From NCBI RefSeq assembly GCF_910592395.1, contig NC_088313.1, positions 2,606,501 through 2,670,500 of the forward strand: DNA of 64,000 nt. The letters run 5' to 3'. Positions 11,339-23,800 of this stretch are shown in pieces (position 1 is the stretch's first letter; every line of letters starts with the position of its first letter). The DNA is from Lineus longissimus (taxonomy: Eukaryota > Nemertea > Pilidiophora > Heteronemertea > Lineidae). The notes beneath the pieces were generated by a model. It was given only the letters and a program-made list of their open reading frames with translations, had not been told where the DNA came from and did no database searches. The position numbers were made by a program, and so were the translations under genes.

Positions 11339-14300
11339 TTACAAGTTGTACATGTCATTGAAATCCATCTGTGGAACGGTATACTTAAACTTCTTCCATT
11401 TACTGATGATGCTCCGCTTGCCGTTCACATCCACAAAGACCAAACCCTCTGGCTTTAACAGGGGCATCTCCTGGCCCACAAGCTTAGCCATGATCCCCCA
11501 ATCCAAACCGCATTTCTTGCAGTGCACCTTACCAGTTTTCTCGAAGTCGTACAGCTTTACTGGCCTGGGATGTGGTTTCACTTCATAGGCAGTGTCCAAG
11601 TCCTTCCGAATAGAAGTGTAGTGGGATTTCTGGTAGACCCGAAGATCTGACGAAACAGTGATGAACATGTCACACTTCCTGCAATGGATGCTGTACTCAT
11701 CTGACATAATTGGGCGCTGTTTCTTCTCGCGTTCCTCCATCATCTGACGTAGCAGTTCCTCCTTTTGGATAGTCAGAATCCTCTTTTCCCAGTGCAGATA
11801 TTCTGTTTTCATCCGTGATACTTCATCCACTGCTTCATTCATCATCACTTCGCGTAGGAGGTTGAGCTTCTCTTTCTCCACCTTGCCAGAGGCTTCAGGA
11901 GCAACCACACTGAAGCGACTGTCCATCATCCGAGCACGTCCTGAAATTCAATATCGGACATTTGGTGATATGAATAAAGACTAGCAAATGCTTTTATCTA
12001 AATCTCCATGTACATTTACACTTCTAGGCCTTTCTGTACAAAACCGGAGTAAAAGCATTTGCTAGTCTTTATTCACATCACCCAATGAATCTCTGTTTTG
12101 CCTGGCTGTTACTGCTTCTGAAAGCTTGGGGGACAGACAGTGCTGATTTAAAAGTGGTATGGGGGATCAGTATGTCAGAGGAACTCCACGATGGCAGAAA
12201 CGTACAACATGCAGTTTTTGATAGATGACATCTTGCTGGAGGAAACCGACATGTGAAGGGTGAGGGACGAAGGAAAGTGTGGTTGTTGAGGCGACGTTTT
12301 CAGGAAATATCGCACACCCAATAAACGATGTAACTTTCGTGAAGAGAATGATTTTAACTGTAGAGATTATTCTTCCCTGTAGGACTTTCTTCAAAGTTGC
12401 CGCCGTGCTTACCTTTTGCCTGGACCAGTGCTATCTCATTGGTTGTGTGGAGGTACTTGATGACCCAGTTACATTGCTGAATGTCAAGCCCTTTCTCAGC
12501 AACAGAGGTGGCAATGAGGACCTTATGCTTTCCGTCACGAAACAACTTCACAACGTCAATCTGCATGTTCTGCGTCATGTCTTAAAGAGAAGTAAGATAT
12601 TTTAGTTATGTTGTTGGTAAACACCTATTGGAATAATGTACAAGTAGTGGAAATGGTACCGAGGTGGACACTTTGGGTATATACTTCTACGGCAGACCAA
12701 TACAAGTGTCGAAAGCTTGAAAGAATCGAAAGGTAGACCGACGATAAAGGTTCTCACCCTGGGTCCCAATGATGACGCCTGGTCTCAAGGACACCATCTG
12801 ACTGTCCTCTTCCATCCAGCTCTTCAGTCGCTCAGTCGCAGCCCTAGTCTGCACAAAGATGATCCCACGACAGTCAGCTACTTTAGATGAATAGGAGAGA
12901 ATCTTTTCACGCAATTCCTTGAGGAGGGGGTTCTCCAGGTCTGGGTCGTCCACGATTGGCTTCATTTGTGTGATGATCTCTGCAAATAAACAAACAAACA
13001 CACCTTGAATGTCAGGTCTGATAGTGCCATGGTGCTTGAATGAATAGCCTGTAGTAGGAACTTGCCTCTCAAAAATTGGTGCCCGAGACCCTGAGCTAAT
13101 TTCATGGGATAGAGCTATTACCGACATAGCATATCTACCATTGATGGAGACAAAAATTGAAATGGCCGAATATATTGGATTGTAAACGAAGGTTTAGCAT
13201 CAGTTTGTATCAGGCATCCGAAATATCAGCTCATCTTTTTTTCACAGCTTATCGTGTTTTCACATAAAATGAAAAACATCAAAAGGTCGGATATATGAAA
13301 CAATTTTATCTGGCAACAATTTTAGTGATAAATCGACAATTCATGTCTGTAAAGGCAGGTCCACTCAACTCTTTCCGACAGCTGATGCAAACTTCTCGGA
13401 AAAGATAGGTGACTTGCCGGTAAACCGGTTGATCACCAACATAATTGTCATGCTGTCGCGGCCACTGCCAACATAGAAATCACACCTTTGAATTTTCCCT
13501 CAAGCCAGTTATCGACTTCATCTTTCATGCCCTGCGTCTGAAGGATACTCATCTTCTGGTTCATGTATTCGAGGGCGTCTTTGGTCCTCACTCCGGCGTT
13601 GATGTTCAGCGCATCATGGTAAATCTGTAATGAGCAATGAAGCATGAGGAATGTTTCATCATAGTTGTAAAGATTGGGGGTGTCAGTTATTGAATAAGGT
13701 TCACTATCTTGCGTCCTACGGTGATCCTACGAAGTTTCTTTTGTATCAGGGTGTATAATGTCTTTAACGGTGTATTCACATTCAAGGTGCACAATGCAAG
13801 ATTAGTATCGCAACCCGTCGGTTCAACTTACCTTCAGATGAGCGTGGTATGTCCAGAATGGTTTCCTGAGCATTTGGTCGAAGACTAAAGGTACCGTCTT
13901 TCCCATGTTGGCACACCACATGGTGTACGCTTCACTGCTGAAATCTGTAGGGATGCTCTGCAGCAGACCCTGTATTTTAGACTTGTGCTCCTCTTGCATT
14001 TTGTACAACTCTAAAAGCAAATAACACAGAACCATATCAATAAAAGCATCAGCAACATATGCAGTTAAAAAAAGCATCACTTTGAATGGTCTGCATGTTA
14101 GGATGAGAAACAACTATACTGTAATCCGAACATCGCAGTGAACGATGGCGAAAGTTTATATGAACGTAAAATGCCCGATGTTCTTTTCAATCCTCTTTTG
14201 AAAATCGTCTGTGCCATGAGAGAGGTTTCGCCAACGGGGAATTTAAGAAATCTTCTGATGGGTATATAATGACGTGCACTCATTCATGTACCGTAAGCGT

Positions 14301-17300
14301 ACCTGGTTGGACGCTCATCCTCGCATGAATCCCCTCCATGTGCTGGCTTATGATAAGTTTGCATGGGTCCTTGGTTCTAGTAGGCACGGTCTTCAGTTCT
14401 GTATGGAAGAGAAATGGAAGACGTTAAGAATAAAATGTCGGCTTGTGACATGGTAAACTGAACTTTTGGGAGAGAATCAGATCCCTGGTGAAAAGTTTAA
14501 GCAAAAGTTTTTATAAAAATAATCTGCTATCGATACAAGGTGACCCTGCTTGCCTCAGTTCAGAATCTTTCACTGAATACAAAAAATAACAGAACTGTCT
14601 TTACTCACCCATTTCAGGCGTGGCCACATACTCGCGGAGCTCCTCAATGTTCCTCTTGACGACACATATTTCGGTGCTGTCGAGATTGGCGCAGACCTTT
14701 TCGATGTGTTTCACAGCGCCAGCTGTCGTGGACGCATGGCCGACACCCAGGGATGCAGTCAGACCAACGATCTGAAAAGGCAACATGGATTTGCAGTGGT
14801 TTCCTCAAGAAGAAATACCATGCACAGTTTTGAATACCCAGTACATTTTCAGGAAAGACTTAGCACGGCTGGGACTAACCTCCAGATTGCAAAGTTCACT
14901 CCACCTCCCTCTCCCGCGGTTAGTACCAAGAAGCATAGTTCGAACTGTTTTAACCAAAGGAAATACACCACAACCTCTCCCATCACAGCTCTTGGTGAAT
15001 TTCTGCGGACCTATTTCTTTTTATACGACAAATACTTACCTGAGGAAGGTTGGCTCTATTTTTCAACTTGTGTTCCAAGTAGTGCTTCATGATCTGGTTG
15101 TAGCAATGATTCTTGGTCGTGTTCTGACACTCGTCAAAGATCAATAAAGAAATATCCGAGATCGATACAACATCCGATTCGTGGTCAGGGTCGACCTCCA
15201 AAGAATTCAGAAGAATCTGAGCAGTTAGAACGATGACTTTGCTGACTCTCATCATATGTGCCAGACCGACCGCTGTATCTGAATGGCCCCCACTCATCCC
15301 GACTGGGTTGCAAGAGGTGGGTAGGTGCGGTTTGAAGACATTCAGCTGCTGGTCCATCAGGTGGACCGTGTCCACGAGGAAGAGGACGCATTCCTTGCCA
15401 CCTCGTGGAGATCTTTTCAAATGGCTCTGAAAGGAAGTTGGAAATGATTCACCTTAATTGGATAAACTGTGTTTAAATCTATGGTTTGATTCAAAAGACA
15501 TGATTAGAATGAGTCGTCTCGAGAGGATTTTACATTACAGCCATAATATATCGGCTAATGTGGGAGCCGCACGCCATTGTTCCTGGTGTAGTGGAAGCAT
15601 TCCTAGGGTTTCTTAGAGTCCGACTCACAGCACCTTTGAAAAGATTCCTTCCACTGACAACCAATACAGGTCCTCATGACAAACTCTCGGTCACTTTAAG
15701 TAATATGATGTAAGGCAATTCCGATGTTTCTCTCCCCTACCTCAGTAATGGCCAAAGCAACATGGGTCTTTCCACTTCCCGTCGGGGCACATATAATCGA
15801 GTTCTTTCCTGCCTTCCCTGGGCCGGCCAGCTCATCCTGGTAGGCACGAAGTTCGAAAGTCTCCGGAGCATCCGAAGCAGCTGCTGACATTTGGTCTTCT
15901 CTACGATTGCCTGTTGAGTGAAAAGGAAGAAACCTGTTACACGTGAAAATGGACAGTAGTGGAAGTGTGGACTGGCACGACCCTTAACTGGCTGCCGGGT
16001 TTTAGCCCGATATAGCTATCGTTAGAGTGAATTTCCAAGCATTGCACTCAGAGAGGTGGTGGATTTTTCGATCTGACAATGGTCGGTCTCTGTGTTTAAA
16101 CACTGTGCCCTTCCTTCAACGGAAACACTGAATAATCTGACCGATTCTCTCAAACTGATGACTTTGTAAGTCAATGGTAAAACACAGGGGTACATGGAGG
16201 CCTAACACTAAAACACACGCCCTTCAAAGTTTGTCATTGACATTTGTATCATATACTTGAAGATATGTGCCTTCCTTACCTCCTGGCGCGGCAGCCATTG
16301 CTCCTAATGCCTCCTCACCAACGGACTCAAAGTTGACATTCATGGATAAGGTGTTGCCACTGGTGGACGTAGGCGGTACCCCGGTCTCCTCAACTGGCTG
16401 TTTCAGCATATTCAAACTGTCAGGACTGGAGGTCTCACCAGCAGCTTGTCTCTGATTTGGGATGGTCAGACTGACAGGCGTTTTAACACGAGTCTCTTGG
16501 TTCTCGTCTAAGGCCAACCGGGCAGTGCTGTCCACGAGCACATCTTCAGCATCAGGTTCATCCCGGCCTGAAATTTAAGAAAATTAACCATGTAAAGATG
16601 ACCTTAGATGTTTCAATGACACCCGTTGTACCGGTCACTTTCGTCGAGGACTCGCCCATGAAACTGCTAATGCAGCTGGCTTAGACGCTCTTGGTAATTC
16701 CTCTATCTGTTCGGCCGAAGTGGACAGGAAACGCCAATGCAAAAAAGTATTGGATTACAAACTTACCATCACCTAAGCTTCGGAGACATTCTGGGTGGCA
16801 GTTGTATTTCAAGTCTTCGGTTTTTCGGCGAATGTTGTGAGTTGCTGCATGATGGAAGAACATTTGTTATCAATGTTTAGAGATACGTGAACTTCAAAGA
16901 GGCACATGAAACCCAACTACCTGCAGCTACGTCAACTGAAACCACATATATAATCCCGGCCACTGCTATATTTCACGTAACACCAGGAAATGAGGTTCCT
17001 CGCTGAACATTTGCGGGATAATCCTCGAATGCCATCCTTCTAGGTCCGCAAGTTGGATCCTTGAATACCTCCGGTCGTTTCCGCCAACCAGAAACCCAAA
17101 TCATTCTCGCATCAAAGTTGCAGCACTGGGATAGACCTACTGACTTGATAGTTGTGGCCAATCTTTTTGGGGAGAGCTGTAAATGTGTTTTTTTAATAAC
17201 GTCTACAACTACAAAATAATTTGATTTTACTTACCAAATGCCTCGTCATCCTCGTGGTCGACACCAAACAAGACGCTCATGGTCATCTCATTCCCTGTCT

Positions 17301-19073
17301 CCCGGAGCGCACGCATGAACAAGTCTGGCCAATTTTCCTTCCTACGAGGTAGACATCGCAACAGGACAAAAAGACCTACATGAAGAACAAGGAACAGTGA
17401 GGGCCGTCATTACCACCAGGTTAATCAGAGAGTCCTCACTCCGCAATCCGCTCATCGTCTCACACGGATCGAGAGGAAGGGCCAGCGAGACCGAGGGCAC
17501 GGAGGCTGACCCGAGTCTCAGGTGGCTAGCTCGATGCCTGGGGAATGATACATTTGGTGGTATTCAAAGGCCATTGGATGGCAGTCCTCCAGACCTCAAA
17601 ATCGTCTTTCCTGTTGTCAAATATTAATGGGATGGGGATGAAAGCCATAATATAAAAGAGCAGTTCCAGGTTAATAATGAAAATAATTGGATATTTTTTC
17701 AACACAAAGACGACCAGACAAAGGAAAACGAATCACCTACCATCTCTTTTGCGTCCTCTGTCCACGAAATCTAACACCTCTTCCTTTTCGTGCTCCGAGA
17801 GAAGGCCTATTCTGTCTTCCATGAGCAGGTTTACCAGTGTCGTATCAATAACTATATGTCGCTCAATGTCGGCCTCAAAGATCCTGAGGATCTTCATGAA
17901 GACATCGAAGTGAGGGCAGTCTTCACCGAGGAGTAATTTTCTGAGCGGAACATAGCCTGGCAAAGAAAATGAATGAAATCTCTGATCGACCAGCGCGGGC
18001 AGAGACATGTATTCATCCACTAGCGGAAGTGTGGCACTGAACTGTGAAGCTGTGGTAAATACATTACTGTGATGGGTGAAAGTGGATTTATTCTTTAATC
18101 TTTGGTGGATTCTTACTGACTATGTATGATGTCCATTCGACTTAAACTAAAGAATACCTGATTTAAGTCATGAACAAGTCGTTGGCTGAAAGGGTATATA
18201 AAGGGTCTGCATATAGGCTACTATGGAATTTGAGATTAAAATTTGACGTATACATGTATATAATGCAAGTGCAGTAGTTAAAAATGTCATAGGATAGAGC
18301 CTGTCCCTCCGACAAATGCATGATTCTACGTGTATTTTGTTCTTTTAATCTATTAGGTGTTGAATGTCACTTTTATGAAACCATCCCTTAAACCGTGCAC
18401 CATGCAACAACACGCGAAACCTTGGTGGTCAAGATGCTTTACTCACCAGGCTCAGCCACGTTCAGCGCGTCCAAGAACTGCGTGAATTCTACGGAGGTAA
18501 AGGGTTCCTCATCACGAATCAGGTAGGCGATGAACGCTCTCGCTCGTTCAGCTAACGTGGGCTTTGACCTAATGGTATCACACTCGGCTGAAGTGAAAGT
18601 GAAACGAGTCAGATTCCACGACCGAAAACTACGTTTAAAAACGTACATTTGTAAAAGTGTAAAGTTCATAGATAATTAGATTTTTGTTCCATAAATATAA
18701 TGTTTTTACTATACGGAGAATGAACTTAATACGGGTCTGGCGCGACTGTTCGCAAAGTTGCCTCTTCTGCGCATGCTTAATAGAATTCTTTGACGGCAGC
18801 CGGGTAAGCGCAGCGTGAGTAATCGAACACGGTAAAGACGTAAAAGCCTCTGCCACTCCCCTGACGACCATCCTCTTGCTAACAGACTCTGCCTCAATTA
18901 AATTGTAGTCATGGTCAGAGTAGCAACATCAGTAACTATACGATAGGAAATCGTGATTAAACACTCTTACCTATGGGCCAATGAGAATAAAATGGCAAAA
19001 TATCCTTAGATTCAAGGACTTCTTCAATCGAAGGACTGAAAACGCGGATAAGCGTCTTGTACTCGGAATCCAT
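11339..19073 (-). CDS. RIG-I-like receptor A (CARD-CARD-helicase-CTD)
   Basis: Cytosolic sensor of foreign double-stranded RNA, DExD/H superfamily 2. Fifteen exons, all with GT-AG ends and consistent phases: 18971-19073, 18447-18587, 17741-17956, 17235-17375, 16767-16844, 16280-16567, 15741-15910, 15040-15426, 14609-14771, 14303-14398, 13832-14010, 13486-13624, 12758-12979, 12413-12580, 11339-11940. They total 3,093 nt (1,030 aa), close to vertebrate MDA5. Residues 1-81 and 82-200 form two CARD-like helical domains. A Ser/Pro/Thr linker follows (about 227-322). Helicase motifs: I APTGSGKT (about 364), Ib LTAQ, II DECQ (477-480, where the family has DECH), III TAS (513), [29 protein letters not shown] (split by the last intron). 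The C-terminal domain has zinc-ligand pairs CRKC (917/920) and CKKC (971/974). Gene B downstream is a tandem paralogue. The start is the only in-frame ATG of exon 1. Confidence 0.93.
11962..12084. mobile_element. MITE family 1, copy 2, in last RLR-A intron
   Basis: This is an inverted copy of the 712-831 element, with the same 34-bp terminal repeats and the same spacer. It lies in the last intron of RLR gene A (11941-12412). The matching intron of gene B (21416-22159) shows no such element, so the insertion followed the gene duplication or was lost from B. Confidence 0.85.
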
Positions 19074-19140
19074 GGTAGTCATCTGATAATCTGTTCGCAA
19101 AATTTCTCAATAAGAACCCCCGGTCATGTGACGCCAGGCG

Positions 19141-19148
19141 AAGCGAAA
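19141..19148 (+). promoter_or_regulatory. IRF-like core AAGCGAAA upstream of RLR-A
   Basis: Matches the interferon-regulatory-factor core AANNGAAA, 68 bp before the start codon of gene A (reading AAGCGAAACT). An 8-mer of this kind can occur by chance. Its paralogue has a similar site. Confidence 0.25.
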
Positions 19149-19204
19149 CTGGGGAATGATACTAAAAACACCACATTAATTTCGCAATGAACGAAACCAA
19201 AATA

Positions 19205-19980
19205 GGAATTCGTCACGAGAATTTCCGCATGGTACTTTCCCAGAAAACATTCGGTTTCGCCGAAACCATCTCTTCATAAATTATCATAAATTGTACAATA
19301 CTGCTTTGTAAGTCGAACAGTACTCTGATATGCTGTTCAGTATTGATTCGAGGAATCCCTGATAGCGGTGTAGTTTCAACCGGGAGTTTCAATTCATAGC
19401 GCTTACAATCAATGCACAGAATCAAACGACCAGTATAATAGCGAGTAGCACTGCAAAGTACATTCGGAACGCAGTCTTATGGAGAATATCTATACTGATA
19501 AATGACATGCGCATGTCCTTGAGCAAGAAACTTAACCCTACATTGCTTGTCTTTGTTAATGAGTATATTTATGGGTACTCGTGTATACTGGGGAGTTAAC
19601 CAGCGATCCGGATCCTGGCTAGTTGTAGTGATATTCGCAAACCGGTATTGCGCCGTAATCCCGGATAACCTCAAGCCTTATTAGCTATTCGCGGTTAACT
19701 CATTGAGGCTTCGGGTCGGACCATCTCGTTATTGATACATGGGGAGGCTTTGGGACATGTGTACTGTTCTTTTAACAACGAACTAACTTACTATACCTTC
19801 TGGAGACATGTCGCTGCAACAAAATGAAAATAAAGCAAATCTCTTTTCCAGCGTATATTTGAATGAATGAAATACGTGTACATGTATCACACCAATTAGG
19901 CAAAGGCGTATAACAAATTATCAGTATAAGCTAGGTCTACTCCATACAGGTATTACACAGAGATCAAACAAATTATCAGT
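19205..19980. other. No gene seen
   Basis: This is intergenic DNA upstream of RLR gene A. There are two near-repeats of ACAAATTATCAGTATA around 19913 and 19970, and otherwise nothing recognisable. Confidence 0.45.
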
Positions 19981-19984
19981 ATAG

Positions 19985-20601
19985 GCATAACAAAGTTATT
20001 ACATAATTTTGAGAGGCATCTTTTTTTACTTTTTTTTAATCAATAAATTTACTCTACATTATATCTTGCACATTGCTAAGACTTTCTGTGAAAAAAAATT
20101 GGATAAATCTCATTTCGGTTTTGAGATATATCGAAATATCAAAATTTTGATATTTCGATAATTTGATATTTTTTGGTTTTTTGCAACTGTATCATTGAGA
20201 AGTCATACCCAAATAATGATTGGCACCAATTTAGCACAGCTAGCAACTAATATTGCTGAGAAAAGGTGGATACTTGGTAGTATGAAAATTTTCATATTAT
20301 AATTTCAAGATGTTCCTTTAGTTGAAAATCAGAAAAAAAATCACCATTCATTAAGGGGACATGGGTACTACTAGGATATATCGAAAAATCAGAAAAATCT
20401 CAAAATTTTCGGAATCTCCAAATTTTGATATTTTGATATATCATGAAAAGTAAATGATATTTTCAAATACTTTCTTCACAGAAAGTCTTAGCATTGTTAT
20501 CTGTATGATGCAAGATTTATACTTCGATTTAAAAAAAATCCATCAACCAAAAAGTGAAAAATAGATGCCTCTCAAAATTATGTAATAACTTTGTTATGCA
20601 A
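19985..20601. mobile_element. AT-rich foldback MITE, about 617 bp
   Basis: The left end CATAACAAAGTTATTACATA and the next 15 bases are matched by the inverted right end at 20566-20601. Further inner inverted blocks (CTAAGACTTTCTGTG at about 20078 with CACAGAAAGTCTTAG at about 20476) show that most of the element can fold on itself, with a central palindrome around ATATCAAAATTTTGATAT. No open frame is present. It sits between the two RLR genes. Confidence 0.8.
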
Positions 20602-20810
20602 TTGGTCCTGATATCAACTATGATATCATTCGATAGCCAAGAAGATTCTCCACCATTGGTTAAAATTTGGGTAAAAAAGGATTAGCCGTTTTTGAGAAAA
20701 TGTGCAAATCTGGTGTCCATAAACTTTTGACCATGATTGTACATTATATATTTTTTTGGAGAAACGCATACAAGACAATTGTAATCTATCGTCCAAGTCC
20801 TAGTTTGGTT

Positions 20811-23800
20811 TTACAAGTTGTACATGTCATTGAAATCCATCTGTCGAATGGTATACCTAAACTGCTTCCATTTACTGATGATGCTCCGCTTGCCATTCAC
20901 ATCCACAAAGACCAAACCCTGTGGCTTTAACAGGGGCATCTCCTGGCCCACAAGCTTAGCAATGATCCCCCATTCCAAACCGCAATTCTTGCAGTGCACT
21001 TTACCAGTTTTCTCAAAGTCGACCAGCCTAACTGGCTTAGGGTGTGGTTTAACATCATAAACTGTGTCCAAATCCTGCCGAATTGAAGTGTAGTGGGTGT
21101 CCTGATAGACCCGAAGATCTGATGAAACAGTGATGAACATGTCACATTTCCTACAATGGACGCCGTACTCATCTGTCATGAGAGGGCGCTGCGCTTTCTT
21201 CTCGCGTTCCTCCATCTTATGACGTAGCAGTTCCTCCTTTTGGATATTCAAAATCTCCTCTTCCCAGTGCAGATATTCTGTTTTCATCCGTGATACTTCA
21301 TCCACTGCTTCGTTCATCATCGCTTCGCGTAGGAGGTTGAGCTTCTCTTTCTCAACCTTGCCAGAGGCCTCGGGGGCAACTACACCAAACCGACTGTCCA
21401 TCTTCCGGGCACGCCCTGAAATCATTTACAGACCCATCAGATATCTGACCTGTGGAGATATAAATGCTTCTAACAGGAGGAAATATTAAAGCGAACTGGA
21501 ACCGCCGAGCGATTTATTCAACTTTTCGACTTTCACCGCTTGAGAAAGTCGAACTTCCAACTTCATATTCGAGTTCAAATTTGTAGCTCCGCCCCCAGTG
21601 CCCGAGCATGCGCAGTTCAATTTGTTATCATTGAGAATCATGTGAGAATCACGTGAGTCATGCGATCTTTCATTCATGAGTTTTCGTAGAAAATTCCATA
21701 GTAGTGACGTCACTCAATGATTGACAGCTAGGCGCCATGTTTCATTCATGCCTCGTTCTGATCACCCGATACGCGGGAAATGAAAACGAGGTCATACGAA
21801 CTGGCTCGGCGGTTCCGGTTCGCTTTAACCACTACAGACGAATTGGAATCACAACTTTCATTGGAACCATATTCATGTACTTGGGTGGAAAAACCTAGAT
21901 AGTTTTGGATCGGTTTCGTCATACCACCAAGGACTCTATGCCCACTGACATGCGGTAATTGCAGCCAGGCTATCTGACCATCAGCCAAATAGAAGCTTTC
22001 GTTCTCGGATGGTAAGGGTTTGCCAGCTTGCCCTGCTGTGGCGTTACCATCATCTCAATCCAACTCTAGTATCGTTCTTTTAAGGGTTAAAAGCCAATAA
22101 GGTCATCTTGGTAGCGGCATTGATTGACTATTACATGTACTATTTTTTGTCCTTCATACCTTTTGCCTGGACAAGTGCTATCTCATTGGTTGTGTGGAGG
22201 TACTTGATGACCCAGTTACATTGCTGAATGTCAAGCCCTTTCTCAGCTACGGAGGTCGAAATGAGGACCTTATGCTTTCCATCACGGAACTTTTTTACAA
22301 CGTCGATCTGCATGTTCTGCGTCATATCTTCAAATAAAGAGAAGTGTGGTTTTAGTCGGTTCTCCAACCAACCAACGACGATTTACGATGTGACCGTAAG
22401 GGCTGATAATAACAGGCGATCAAATCTGGTTTGTAAGCAGGCAAGCAAACATGCGCGTTCTAGATCTGGGATTCTGATATTTCAGCAGATGCTCAACATA
22501 CATGTAACAAAAAAAATTCAAGAAACTAGAAAACACAGATACCCACCTTCACTCCCCATGATGGTGTCTGGTTTCAAGGACATCAACTGGCTATCCTCTT
22601 CCATCCAACTCTTCAGTCGCTTCGTCGCAGCCCGAGTCTGCACGAAAATAATCCCACAACAGTCATCCACTTTGGACGAGTAGGAAATGATCTTCTTACG
22701 CAGTTCCTGGAGGAGAGGGTTCTCGTGGACTGGGTTGTTCGAGATTGGTTTAAGTTGTTTGACAATCTCTGCAAATTAAAACAAATTGCCAATTACTGTG
22801 TATACCACATGTTACAATAGAGGCCTGCATGGATTTGGCAATAATAATCAACATTATCAACAAGCTCGCTCTCAGGTGGAAGCTAAATGAAATGTACATC
22901 ACTTGGTATGAAGTAATAGCCCCGATGTCCTAAACGCCAGGCCACATCAACAAAGGATCTCGTTTACAGGGTGATGGCAGAATTCGAACTGCAAATTAAT
23001 GTTCATGCATCATTGTGAAATCCAGCAATTAGAGTTGAACACGAGGGAAGATATGCAACATACCTCTGAATTTCTCCTCAAGCCAGTCATCGACGTCATC
23101 TTTCATGCCCTGCGTCTGAAGATTGCTCATATTTTCGTTCATGTATTCAAGGGCGTCTTTGGTTCTAACTCCGGCATTGATGTTCAGTGCATCATGGTAA
23201 ATCTGTAATCATTGAAGTACATATACATGTACATGTAATGATCTCGATGTTTAGAGTTACCAGTAACTGCCTTTAAATGAAGATGCCCTTTGGAGAATAT
23301 TTTCTTGTCGTAACGGAGGCAAGCCAGTAGAGGGCCCTGATATAATCATTCCGTTCAACTTATTATCGTTACCTACTCGTACTGTATCAACTATTAAAGT
23401 GTCCAAATGGCCTGCCAGTGATGACGTCCATTGAGGAATACATGTAAAATGAAATACAATACCCGTCTTTTAGAGTAAGAAATAACATGTCATTATTTAC
23501 TGTGCATTTTACTAACCTTGAGATGAGCGTGGTATGTCCAGAATGGCTTCCTTAGCATTTGGTCGAAGACTATTGGCACTGTCTTGCCAAGATTGGCACA
23601 CCACTGGGTGTACGTTTCACTGCTAAAATCTGTTGGAATGTTCTGCAGTAGAAGCTGTATCTTTGACTTGTGTTGCTCCGGCATTTTGTACAATTCTGAA
23701 GAACCAAATGAGCATTGTTCATTATAATATAACCAGTTATGTTAACATCATAGCAACTGGTGTCCTGCACTCTAGCGGTGGTGAGAGGTTCTTTGTCTGA

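Noticed and set aside
15233-15430. Plus-strand frames opposite RLR exons (also 24969-25358, 20818-21060)
   Set aside because: They are antisense shadows of conserved helicase and CTD exons; both paralogues show the same shadow.
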